From: Proteobacteria bacterium UBA7420
GTDB taxonomy: Bacteria > Pseudomonadota > Gammaproteobacteria > Magnimaribacterales > D2472
Assembly (NCBI GenBank): GCA_002469975.1
Contig: DKMG01000090.1
Location: 2,409 to 19,397, forward strand
DNA: 16,989 nt
Direction: 5' to 3'
Shown here: piece after piece, positions 1-6,399 of the stretch
Layout: the number at the start of each line of letters is the position of its first letter
Numbering within the stretch: the first letter of the stretch is position 1
Made by a program: the position numbers and the translations under genes
Notes under the pieces: model-generated
The model's database searches: none
What the model saw: only the letters and a program-made list of their open reading frames with translations
What the model was told of the DNA's origin: nothing

Positions 1-216
1 AATTCAACAGCTCACCTGGATGCAATGAATAAAATTGGTGGTTTTCCCTGGAAGTTAAGTTTTTCATATGGTCGAGCGCTTCAGCAAGCAGCATTAAAAA
101 CATGGTTAGGAAAATTAGAAAATATAGGAAATGCGCAGATAGCTTTCTCGCACAGAGCTTTAATGAACAAGCTTGCAGCTGAAGGGGCTTGGAGCTCAGA
201 CAAAGAAAACGTTTAA
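1..216 (+). CDS. Class I fructose-bisphosphate aldolase, C-terminal end (5' part outside window)
   Basis: The frame is open from base 1. The first codons read N-S-T-A-H-L-D-A before the internal Met at 25, so the gene begins outside the window and only the last 71 residues are seen. The segment F-P-W-K-L-S-F-S-Y-G-R-A-L-Q, followed by A-L-K-T-W-x-G-K and then A-Q-x-A-F-x-H-R-A, is the C-terminal signature of the animal/plant-type class I (Schiff-base) aldolase. That cytosolic enzyme interconverts fructose 1,6-bisphosphate with dihydroxyacetone phosphate and glyceraldehyde 3-phosphate in glycolysis and gluconeogenesis. The Schiff-base lysine lies outside the window, so activity cannot be judged. 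The TAA stop is six bases before dtd, suggesting co-transcription. The family call is confident; no symbol is given because fba and fbaB usually name other aldolase types in bacteria. Confidence 0.9.
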   Translation, partial: NSTAHLDAMNKIGGFPWKLSFSYGRALQQAALKTWLGKLENIGNAQIAFSHRALMNKLAAEGAWSSDKENV

Positions 217-222
217 TTTTCG

Positions 223-660
223 TTGCAAGCATTAGTCCAGAGAGTTTTATCGGCTGAAATAGAGATTCAAGATCAGCTTCATGCAAGAATTGAAAGTGGT
301 CTCCTAGCATTTATTTGCTTTGAGCTAGCTGATTCGACACAAACGCTTGATAGCTTTATCAAAAAAATAGAAAATTTTTACTTTTTTGATGATGATAGCA
401 ACGTAATGTCTACCAGTTTAAAGGAGATAGACGCAGAACTAATGATAGTAAGTCAATTTACACTTTCAGGCATTACTAGCAAGGGCAATAAACCTAGTTT
501 TCATAAGGCCGCCCCTCCTGCTTTAGCATTGACGTTATATAATAAGTTAATGCAAAAATTAGACTCTTCATCAATTAAATATCAATCTGGAGTTTTTGGT
601 GCTCACATGAACGTAACACTAACAAACACTGGTCCTGTTACATTTCCTCTTTACTTTTAA
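223..660 (+). CDS. dtd: D-aminoacyl-tRNA deacylase (TTG start)
   Basis: This cytosolic proofreading enzyme hydrolyses D-aminoacyl-tRNAs, and Gly-tRNA(Ala), to keep D-amino acids out of proteins. The 145-residue protein has the normal family length. The N-terminus M-Q-A-L-V-Q-R-V matches the family start, which fixes the TTG at 223 as initiator; no ATG lies nearby. The two active-site motifs are present: S-Q-F-T-L at residues 77-81, and T-N-T-G-P-V-T at 134-140, which holds the Gly-cisPro pair (G137, P138) responsible for chiral selectivity. K-G-N-K-P-S-F at 87-93 is also typical. The usual N-D-G-P reads N-T-G-P here, a mild change. No Shine-Dalgarno sequence precedes the TTG, so translation may depend on ribosomes finishing the aldolase six bases upstream. 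Four bases separate it from the next gene. Confidence 0.95.
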   Translation: MQALVQRVLSAEIEIQDQLHARIESGLLAFICFELADSTQTLDSFIKKIENFYFFDDDSNVMSTSLKEIDAELMIVSQFTLSGITSKGNKPSFHKAAPPALALTLYNKLMQKLDSSSIKYQSGVFGAHMNVTLTNTGPVTFPLYF

Positions 661-664
661 GCTA

Positions 665-1837
665 ATGAGTCAACACCTCACTAAATTTACAAAAGAAGTA
701 GATAGCTGGATTGAATCTCATTGCCCACACTCCATGAGAACACCTATGCCTGTTTCTGAGCAAGTTTGGGCTTCATCAAATATTTATTTTCCATCTAAAG
801 ATGCAAAAGTTTGGTTTGATGCCATGGTATCCAAAGGTTGGTGCACTCCAGAATGGCCAAAAGAATTTGGAGGTGGCGGGCTAACTTTTGATGAGTCAAA
901 AATCTTAAAACAGCGTTTAAAATTTTATGGTTGTAGGCCAGCCCAAATTAATTTTGGGATATCAATGCTTGGTCCTGTGTTATTAGAGTTTGGAACAGAC
1001 GAGCAAAAACATGAGTTCTTGCCACAAATTTCAAGGGGAGAGATTTGGTGGTGCCAGGGATTCTCAGAGCCAGGAGCAGGGTCAGATCTCGCAAATATTT
1101 CAACCACTGCTACTCTAAAAGGTGGACAATATATGATCGAAGGCTCTAAGATTTGGACCTCAGAGGCGAACAAGGCTGATTGGATGTACTGCTTGGTGAG
1201 AACCAACAAGACGGTTAAAAAACAGGCAGGTATTTCTTTTGTTCTTCTTGACCTTAATCAGCCAAATATAGATATCAAGCCGATTCAGCTTTTAAGTGGC
1301 CAATCTCCATTTTGCCAAGTATTTTTTGATAATGTTTACGCTTGCGAGACTCATAGGATTGCTCCAGAAAATGATGGTTGGAAAGTTGCTAAAAGATTAC
1401 TGCAATTTGAACGCACAATGATGGCTGATATGGAAAGTGAAGGCGCCATAGACGTTGAGCCACTGAAAGTATTTCGTGATTCCAAGCCCGGATCAAGCCC
1501 TGGTAGTAAAAAACTACTTGCAAAGATTGCTACTCATGAGATGCGCAATCATATGATAGAGATAACAATGTCTAGAACTGCAGCAGAATCACAAAACGGT
1601 TTTTCACCTACTGGATTGACCTTAAAATATTTAAGCACTGAAGAGACTCAAAATAGATGGGAGCTCAACGTCTCCAGTCTTGGGATGGGTGGCTTGGAGA
1701 TTGTTGATAGAAGTTCTGGAGTTAGAAAAGAGGTTTCTAAATCTTTTTTTTACTCAAAAGCTTATACTATTGCAGGAGGCAGCTCAGAGGTTCAATTGAA
1801 CATTATTTCTAAAAACATCCTTGGCTTAACATCATGA
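665..1837 (+). CDS. Acyl-CoA dehydrogenase family protein
   Basis: A flavoprotein of the acyl-CoA dehydrogenase superfamily, expected to introduce a trans-2,3 double bond into an acyl-CoA and pass electrons to electron-transfer flavoprotein. At 390 residues it has ordinary length. The N-terminal helical part contains G-W-C-T-P-E-W-P-K-E-F-G-G-G-G-L (58-73). The middle beta domain carries W-W-C-Q-G-F-S-E-P-G-A-G-S-D-L (128-142) and K-I-W-T-S (162-166), which bind FAD and acyl-CoA. The C-terminal segment I-A-G-G-S-S-E-V-Q (369-377) with I-L-G-L closes the fold. The usual catalytic glutamate of medium-chain enzymes aligns with a glycine (about 371); E249 in Q-F-E-R may be the base, as in isovaleryl- and long-chain enzymes. 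The substrate cannot be named. Its TGA overlaps the ATG of the next gene. Confidence 0.9.
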   Translation: MSQHLTKFTKEVDSWIESHCPHSMRTPMPVSEQVWASSNIYFPSKDAKVWFDAMVSKGWCTPEWPKEFGGGGLTFDESKILKQRLKFYGCRPAQINFGISMLGPVLLEFGTDEQKHEFLPQISRGEIWWCQGFSEPGAGSDLANISTTATLKGGQYMIEGSKIWTSEANKADWMYCLVRTNKTVKKQAGISFVLLDLNQPNIDIKPIQLLSGQSPFCQVFFDNVYACETHRIAPENDGWKVAKRLLQFERTMMADMESEGAIDVEPLKVFRDSKPGSSPGSKKLLAKIATHEMRNHMIEITMSRTAAESQNGFSPTGLTLKYLSTEETQNRWELNVSSLGMGGLEIVDRSSGVRKEVSKSFFYSKAYTIAGGSSEVQLNIISKNILGLTS

Positions 1838-2436
1838 CTATACAAAAAATTTCTGTTTTTTGCGGTGCCCACATGGGGAAATCACCAGCGTATAAAAAAG
1901 CAGCTGAAGATATAGGGATATTGTTTGCAAACAAAGGTTTGGAGGTGGTGTTTGGAGGTGGCAATGTGGGTTTAATGAGAGTTGTATCAGATAGCGCCAT
2001 GGCGCATGGCGGCAAAGTGACAGGCATTGCCTTGAAGTCTTTGGATGTGTTTGAGCTGACCAATCCAACAATAACAGAGACGATCATCACACATTCACTA
2101 TTTGAAAGAAAAGAAAAGTTTCTTAGTATTAGTGATGCTTTTATAGTCCTGCCTGGAGGCGTTGGTTCTATGGATGAACTACTAGAGGTCATGGTAAGCA
2201 ATCACCTGGGAGAGATCAATAAACCCATCGGAATTTTAAATATTAATGGTTATTACGACGCATTCATGGAGTGGTTACAACATTCAGTGGATGAGCAGTT
2301 TGTTTCGATTGAAAACCATAATCGTGTTTTGATTTCTAGTGATCCAGCTGAATTACTAGAGATGATTTTAACTGCTGAAATGCCTGACCCTGATAGCTGG
2401 TTTGAAAGACTAAACGCTGACCCTAAACCTTCTTAA
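1834..2436 (+). CDS. LOG family protein (TIGR00730), probable nucleoside 5'-monophosphate phosphoribohydrolase
   Basis: A 200-residue member of the Lonely-Guy/lysine-decarboxylase-like family. Characterised members cleave nucleoside or cytokinin riboside 5'-monophosphates into a free base and ribose 5-phosphate. They adopt a Rossmann-like fold and form cytosolic dimers. The family landmarks are visible: S-V-F-C-G at 7-11, G-G-G-N-V-G-L-M at 41-48, E-R-K at 91-93 and P-G-G-V-G-S-M-D-E at 107-115. The last is the P-G-G-x-G-T-x-x-E motif with threonine replaced by serine; its glutamate (E115) is catalytic in homologues. The start overlaps the acyl-CoA dehydrogenase stop as ATGA, so translational coupling is likely. 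The TAA shares four bases with the tatC stop on the other strand. Older annotations call such proteins lysine decarboxylases, which is not supported. The true bacterial substrate is unknown. Confidence 0.9.
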   Translation: MTIQKISVFCGAHMGKSPAYKKAAEDIGILFANKGLEVVFGGGNVGLMRVVSDSAMAHGGKVTGIALKSLDVFELTNPTITETIITHSLFERKEKFLSISDAFIVLPGGVGSMDELLEVMVSNHLGEINKPIGILNINGYYDAFMEWLQHSVDEQFVSIENHNRVLISSDPAELLEMILTAEMPDPDSWFERLNADPKPS

Positions 2437-3149
2437 TTTACTTTATCTCGAGAGATTAGCAGTCCTATTTCAAATAATAGCCACATGGGTATCGCTAAAA
2501 AAAGTTGAGAAAAAATATCAGGTGGCGTCAAGAGCATGGCCAAGATAAAAAAAGCAATAATTAGATAAGGGCGTATTTTTTTAACTGTCTTTTTATCAGC
2601 AATACCAGTATTAATTAATAAAAAAGTTGCCACTGGTATCTCAAAAGCTAATCCAAAAGCAAAAAATAGTTTTAATACAAAATCTAAGTATTTATTAATA
2701 TCAGTCATGATTTGAATGGAATCTGGGGCTGCAGCAATAAAGAAATTTAGGATGATGGGGCTAACTATAAAAAATGCAAAAGCTACTCCGGCATAAAAAA
2801 GTAGAGCAGAAGATACAAGCAAAGGCATGACAAAATTTTTCTCACTCTTGTAAAGCCCTGGAGCTATAAAGCCCCAAAGCTCAAATAAAAAATATGGCAT
2901 AGACAAAATTAGCGCGCTGTAAATTGCTAGTCTTAAGGGGGCAATAAAAGGAGAAGTTACTTCTGTTGCAATCATGGTGCTGTTTTCTGGAAGAATTACT
3001 GTTAAAGGGGAAGAGATAAAAAAGTAGATTTCGTTGGCAAAAGGCAGACAGCAAACCAGAAAAACGCCCACCACAGCAAACACCCTGATCAATCTAGAGC
3101 GTAATTCTTTTAGGTGCTCCACATAACTCATCTCACTTGAGTTGGTCAT
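2433..3149 (-). CDS. tatC: Sec-independent protein translocase TatC
   Basis: TatC is the multi-spanning inner-membrane core of the twin-arginine translocase. With TatB it binds signal peptides of folded substrates. The protein shows H-L-K-E-L-R-S-R-L near the N-terminus, the first membrane helix, a periplasmic stretch with A-T-E-V-T-S-P-F, the cytoplasmic loop I-A-P-G-L-Y-K-S-E whose glutamate contacts signal peptides in homologues, and F-G-L-A-F-E-I-P-V before helix five. About six hydrophobic segments can be counted, as expected. Three in-frame starts compete: 3155, 3149 and 3131. A GGAG lies 4 bases before 3155 and 10 before 3149, and 3131 falls just after the tatB stop. I chose 3149 (238 residues) on spacing, but any is possible. 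It overlaps the tatB 3' end and is the last gene of the minus-strand unit. Confidence 0.95.
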   Translation of the reverse strand: MTNSSEMSYVEHLKELRSRLIRVFAVVGVFLVCCLPFANEIYFFISSPLTVILPENSTMIATEVTSPFIAPLRLAIYSALILSMPYFLFELWGFIAPGLYKSEKNFVMPLLVSSALLFYAGVAFAFFIVSPIILNFFIAAAPDSIQIMTDINKYLDFVLKLFFAFGLAFEIPVATFLLINTGIADKKTVKKIRPYLIIAFFILAMLLTPPDIFSQLFLAIPMWLLFEIGLLISRDKVN

Positions 3150-3378
3150 CAGCATCTCGCTCCAGCTCTTCCATTTTCAGCTCATTAAAAATATCTTGCT
3201 TTAATTCTTCTGCTCCAATATCTCTCTCAACTGAAGCTCGGAATGCAAAAAATTTATTTTGTAATTTCGTGATCTGTTTGATTGAGGTTTTAACAAAGTC
3301 AGGCAGTTGCTCGGGTCCAATAACTAAGATTCCCACCAAGAGAATAACTAGAATTTCTAATAGCCCAATTTGAAACAA
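3133..3378 (-). CDS. tatB: Sec-independent protein translocase TatB (short, TTG start)
   Basis: TatB is a single-span membrane protein that pairs with TatC to form the Tat receptor for twin-arginine signals. The N-terminus M-F-Q-I-G-L-L-E-I-L is diagnostic: it has the family M-F-x-I-G opening and the conserved glutamate at residue 8 within the transmembrane helix. The hinge G-P-E-Q-L-P (21-26) and an amphipathic helix follow, then a charged tail. The start codon is TTG at 3376-3378; the family N-terminus aligns exactly there, so it is very likely real. The protein is only 81 residues, against about 171 in E. coli, having lost most of the variable tail. The start lies two bases past the tatA stop, and the weak TTG should keep TatB output low relative to TatA. 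Confidence 0.93.
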   Translation of the reverse strand: MFQIGLLEILVILLVGILVIGPEQLPDFVKTSIKQITKLQNKFFAFRASVERDIGAEELKQDIFNELKMEELERDADDQLK

Positions 3379-3380
3379 GG

Positions 3381-3566
3381 CTATTTATCTTCTAAATCTG
3401 ATTGTGATGTTGTTTCCACATCCTCATCTTTAATTGCTTTTTTAAAACCTTTTAAGCCCTCACCCAGGTCTGAGCCTAGGCTGCGAATTTTTTTCCCACC
3501 AAACAAGACCACAATTACTAATAAAACAATTAATATCTGCCAAATACTTATTCCACCTATGCCCAT
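3381..3566 (-). CDS. tatA: Sec-independent protein translocase TatA
   Basis: TatA is the small, abundant membrane protein that oligomerises at the TatBC receptor to let folded proteins cross the inner membrane. The 61-residue product has a short N-terminus (M-G-I-G-G-I-S-I-W-Q), one transmembrane helix (about 9-22), the hinge L-F-G-G-K-K-I (21-27), and the amphipathic helix L-G-S-D-L-G-E-G-L-K-G-F-K-K-A (30-44), all hallmarks of TatA/E. The acidic tail is short. Lack of the M-F-x-I-G start and of the position-8 glutamate separates it from the adjacent tatB. It has an AGGAG ribosome binding site six bases before the ATG, the clearest in the window. A 34-base gap separates it from ubiB. Confidence 0.95.
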   Translation of the reverse strand: MGIGGISIWQILIVLLVIVVLFGGKKIRSLGSDLGEGLKGFKKAIKDEDVETTSQSDLEDK

Positions 3567-3572
3567 TTTATA

Positions 3573-3577
3573 CTCCT
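3573..3577 (-). promoter_or_regulatory. Strong Shine-Dalgarno site of tatA
   Basis: On the minus strand the sequence reads AGGAG, then six bases, then the tatA ATG. This is a textbook ribosome binding site. Most other starts in the window have no such motif, so it probably marks tatA for higher translation than tatB or tatC. Confidence 0.75.
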
Positions 3578-3600
3578 AATACCTTACATAATACGCTCAT

Positions 3601-5169
3601 CTAGAGCCTGTTGATTAACAACACCATAATTATTCCCGTTAATATAATTATAGTGAGATTTTGCCATTTACGCTGACTGTGAAAACTTGCCTGCATTTCT
3701 TGAACGAGATTAGAGTATTTTTTGCTGTCTTGAGTAAGAAATTTAATATTATCTAGCACATCAAATACTTCGCCTGGCAAGCCAGTTGCTCTATCTAATA
3801 GCTCGAACTTATTCTGTTCTAAAAAATCTTTCAGCTTTGCTGGACTGTACTGGCTCATCACCCAGTTATCAATGTATGGTTCAGCTAAGCCCCAGAAATC
3901 TAGCCCTGCATAGATCTCACGCCCCATGCCCTCAATGTGAATAAGAGTTTTTTGGAGGAGGATGAGAGAGGGTTGGATGGATAAACCAAATTGCCTGGTC
4001 GAGTCAAATAAGTATAGTAAGAGTTTTCCAAATTCTATCTCAGACAGCGGTCTAGAGAAGATAGGCTCACACGTGGCTCTGAGAGTTTGCTCGAGCACAG
4101 ACTGTTGAGTATTAGAGTTTACCCACCCAGCACCTATAAAAAGTTTTGCTAGCTTAGGGTAATCTTGTTTTAATGTTGCTTGAAGCATTCTTGCAAGATT
4201 GTATTGATCTTCTTGAGTTAAAGAGCCAACAATCGCACAATCAATTGCAATATAGCTTGGAGTTTGGACATTTTCCTTGCTTACAAAAATATTTCCAGGA
4301 TGCATATCTGCATGAAAAAAATTATCCCGAAAGACTTGATCAAGAAATATTCTTACACCATTTTCTGCTAATTTTTTTCTATCAATACCACGTCTATCCA
4401 TGGATGCCGTATCTGTGCAGGCAATACCATCAATCTCCTCTAGCGTTAAGACATTTACAGAGGTGTGGTCCCAGAATATCTTTGGAATATACAGAAGCTC
4501 TGAATTAGCGAAATTTTTTCTTGTTGCACTCGTATTTGCAGCTTCTACTTTTAAGTCCAACTCCTGCTTAATGGTTCTTTCATAGTCGCCAATGACCTCA
4601 TTGAGTTTCAATCGATGGCTTTCCCAGTAAAATAAGTTAACAAGAAAGCCCATCACTTTCATCACTCCAATGTTTCTTTGAACTTTTTTATGAATGCCAG
4701 GTCTTAGCACTTTGATAACTACATGTTCTGATGAGCTGATTAATTGGGCTCTATGAACTTGAGCCAAGGAGGCGGCAGCCATGGGAGCTTCTTCAAAATT
4801 TTTATATACATCCTGAAGGTTAATTCCCAAGGAACGCTCGATAATATTTTTTGCATCCTTTGCTGGAAACGGCTTGCATTGATCTGTCAGGGTGTTCAAA
4901 AAACCAATTATTTCAGCTGGCACAACATCACTTCTTGTTGAGAGCAGCTGGCCAAATTTTATAAACATAGGGCCCAAGCTTTCTAGAAAACTTGTAATTC
5001 TTTGTCCGGCCGGAGAGCCGCGAGTAAGCAGGTAAAAGGGATTAAGAAATCTGACGCATCTGATTGTTCGCGATGAGCTATTCTCTGCTGGTATATTAAT
5101 TACCCCGAACCACATCATTTTTAAAAAAATATTCAAAATATCAAAGAGGGATAAAAAAAAGTTAATCAT
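3601..5169 (-). CDS. ubiB: Ubiquinone biosynthesis regulatory protein kinase-like UbiB
   Basis: UbiB is an atypical kinase-like ATPase of the ABC1/ADCK/COQ8 family needed for ubiquinone synthesis, probably by handling lipid intermediates at the inner membrane. Of 522 residues, the family K-x-G-Q motif is at 71-74 (K-F-G-Q). The alanine-rich nucleotide loop A-A-A-S is at 131-134, and the ATP-binding lysine is K153 in V-I-K-V-L-R-P-G. The catalytic loop H-A-D-M-H-P-G-N is at 286-293, and the metal-binding D310 sits in I-D-C-A-I-V-G. That last motif normally reads D-F-G or D-C-G; alanine here is unusual. Only one C-terminal hydrophobic span (about 505-519) is clear, where E. coli UbiB has two. 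The start overlaps the ubiJ stop as ATGA, in the usual ubiE-ubiJ-ubiB order. Confidence 0.95.
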   Translation of the reverse strand: MINFFLSLFDILNIFLKMMWFGVINIPAENSSSRTIRCVRFLNPFYLLTRGSPAGQRITSFLESLGPMFIKFGQLLSTRSDVVPAEIIGFLNTLTDQCKPFPAKDAKNIIERSLGINLQDVYKNFEEAPMAAASLAQVHRAQLISSSEHVVIKVLRPGIHKKVQRNIGVMKVMGFLVNLFYWESHRLKLNEVIGDYERTIKQELDLKVEAANTSATRKNFANSELLYIPKIFWDHTSVNVLTLEEIDGIACTDTASMDRRGIDRKKLAENGVRIFLDQVFRDNFFHADMHPGNIFVSKENVQTPSYIAIDCAIVGSLTQEDQYNLARMLQATLKQDYPKLAKLFIGAGWVNSNTQQSVLEQTLRATCEPIFSRPLSEIEFGKLLLYLFDSTRQFGLSIQPSLILLQKTLIHIEGMGREIYAGLDFWGLAEPYIDNWVMSQYSPAKLKDFLEQNKFELLDRATGLPGEVFDVLDNIKFLTQDSKKYSNLVQEMQASFHSQRKWQNLTIIILTGIIMVLLINRL

Positions 5170-5663
5170 GATGATGTAATCATTTCTAATCTATCCAGCC
5201 TAACTGCCATGGCCCTAAAAGTGCCCTGAAGCTGCCAGATCTTTGAATCAATATTTTTAAATTGATAGTTCGCCATATCATTATTCTGAAGCTTTCTAAT
5301 AATCAAGGCAGGAATAGTGCCCAAATGTTTATAAATTAAAACCTCTATATCTAAATTAGAATCTTTTATTGCTAGCAAAAAAAGTAAAGCAAGCTCTGAA
5401 TCTCCCTCATATACATCAGATGGAATATTGGAATGTAAGAGTGCATGCAGGGCTGTCGCAGAATTTAGAAATAAAGAAAACTGTGGTTGAGTTGCAGGTT
5501 TGCAATCAAGGACTTGCTCTGTTTTTGTGAGACTCAGCGATATGACCGATAGGTTAGAGAAATATATATTGCATTCAATAGGGTATATATTTTCTAGTTT
5601 TGTTTGAAGTTCGCTCGAGGCTTCGTATGCCTCTTTAAAGAGTAGATTAAGAGAGATCTGCAT
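5166..5663 (-). CDS. ubiJ: Ubiquinone biosynthesis accessory factor UbiJ (SCP2-like)
   Basis: UbiJ is a non-catalytic factor that, in E. coli, uses an SCP2-type lipid-binding domain to hold ubiquinone intermediates in a soluble Ubi-enzyme complex. The sequence is poorly conserved and the call rests largely on its place between ubiE and ubiB, plus recognisable parts. These are an N-terminal helix (L-N-L-L-F-K-E-A), a beta-rich SCP2-like middle ending in a T-A-L-H-A-L-L segment, and an acidic S-D-V-Y-E-G-D-S-E-L stretch like the family's G-D-x-x-L-A-x-x-L region. I place the start at the ATG at 5663, one base after the ubiE stop, giving 165 residues. An upstream ATG at 5696 would add 11 residues and overlap ubiE. 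Neither has a good ribosome binding site. It is shorter than the 201-residue E. coli protein. Confidence 0.8.
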   Translation of the reverse strand: MQISLNLLFKEAYEASSELQTKLENIYPIECNIYFSNLSVISLSLTKTEQVLDCKPATQPQFSLFLNSATALHALLHSNIPSDVYEGDSELALLFLLAIKDSNLDIEVLIYKHLGTIPALIIRKLQNNDMANYQFKNIDSKIWQLQGTFRAMAVRLDRLEMITSS

Positions 5664-5664
5664 A

Positions 5665-6399
5665 TTACTTAGCTTGATGAATTGCCACCACTCCATTTAC
5701 TAGATTATAAAATTTGCATCTTTCAAACCCACACTCTAAAACCATTTGCTTGAGTTCTTCCTGGGCAGGATGCATGCGAATAGATTCAGCAAGATACTTA
5801 TAGCTATTAGCATCACCTACCAGCAAATTACCCAGTTTTGGTATCACATTAAAGGAATACCAGTCATAAATTTTTGAAAAAATAGAGTTTGTTGGCTTGG
5901 AAAACTCAAGGATTAATAATATGCCACCAGGCTTCAGCACTCTTTTCATTTCCTTTAAGCCAGCCTGCTTGTCCGTAAAATTACGCAAACCAAAACTAAT
6001 GGTAATTAAATCAAATGTTTGATCTTGATAGGGCAATGCCTCGCCTGAGACTAGAGCAAATGAACAATTGTGAAAGAAATTTTCATTAATAGATCGCTCT
6101 TTTCCTAGCGCAAGCATTGATCCATTGATATCCGTTACATGTATCTGGGATGAAGGAAATTTATCGCTAATTAGTTTTGGGATATCACCTGTGCCACTAG
6201 CAATATCTAGCACAACAGCATTTTCAGGGAGCCCAGCAAGCTCTAATAACATTCGTTTCCAAAGTCTGTGCATGCCAAATGACATGACATCATTCATCAG
6301 GTCATATTCTGCAGCGACCGAATGAAAAACATTCCCAACTTTTGCAGCTTTTTGGTCGGTGTTTACTTCCTCAAACCCAAAATGTGTTTTATTGCTCAC
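5665..6399 (-). CDS. ubiE: Ubiquinone/menaquinone C-methyltransferase UbiE (GTG start)
   Basis: UbiE is the SAM-dependent C-methyltransferase of ubiquinone synthesis (and menaquinone where present). The 244-residue protein aligns throughout with the E. coli enzyme: T-H-F-G-F at 5-9, H-S-V-A-A-E-Y-D-L-M-N-D at 26-37, and H-R-L-W-K-R at 44-49. The SAM-binding motif V-L-D-I-A-S-G-T-G-D is at 63-72, followed by I-T-I-S-F-G-L-R-N at 132-140, L-K-P-G-G at 155-159 and the C-terminal Y-L-A-E-S-I-R-M-H-P at 202-211. The serine in A-S-G-T-G-D replaces a more common glycine. The initiator is GTG, overlapping the rsgA TGA as GTGA, which points to translational coupling. It is followed one base later by the preferred ubiJ start. 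Confidence 0.97.
   Translation of the reverse strand: MSNKTHFGFEEVNTDQKAAKVGNVFHSVAAEYDLMNDVMSFGMHRLWKRMLLELAGLPENAVVLDIASGTGDIPKLISDKFPSSQIHVTDINGSMLALGKERSINENFFHNCSFALVSGEALPYQDQTFDLITISFGLRNFTDKQAGLKEMKRVLKPGGILLILEFSKPTNSIFSKIYDWYSFNVIPKLGNLLVGDANSYKYLAESIRMHPAQEELKQMVLECGFERCKFYNLVNGVVAIHQAK

Noticed and set aside
925..1209. 94-codon minus-strand open frame inside the acyl-CoA dehydrogenase gene
   Set aside because: It lies wholly within a well-supported gene on the other strand and shows no recognisable protein motif.
1809..2201. 130-codon minus-strand open frame opposite the LOG-family gene
   Set aside because: The plus strand clearly encodes conserved LOG motifs here; the antisense frame has no family features.
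3590..3595. TATTAT on the minus strand upstream of tatA as an internal -10 box
   Set aside because: No -35 element at a suitable distance was found, and such hexamers are frequent in AT-rich sequence.
4173..4508. 111-codon plus-strand open frame opposite ubiB
   Set aside because: It is antisense to the kinase-like core of ubiB, has an irregular composition and no ribosome site.
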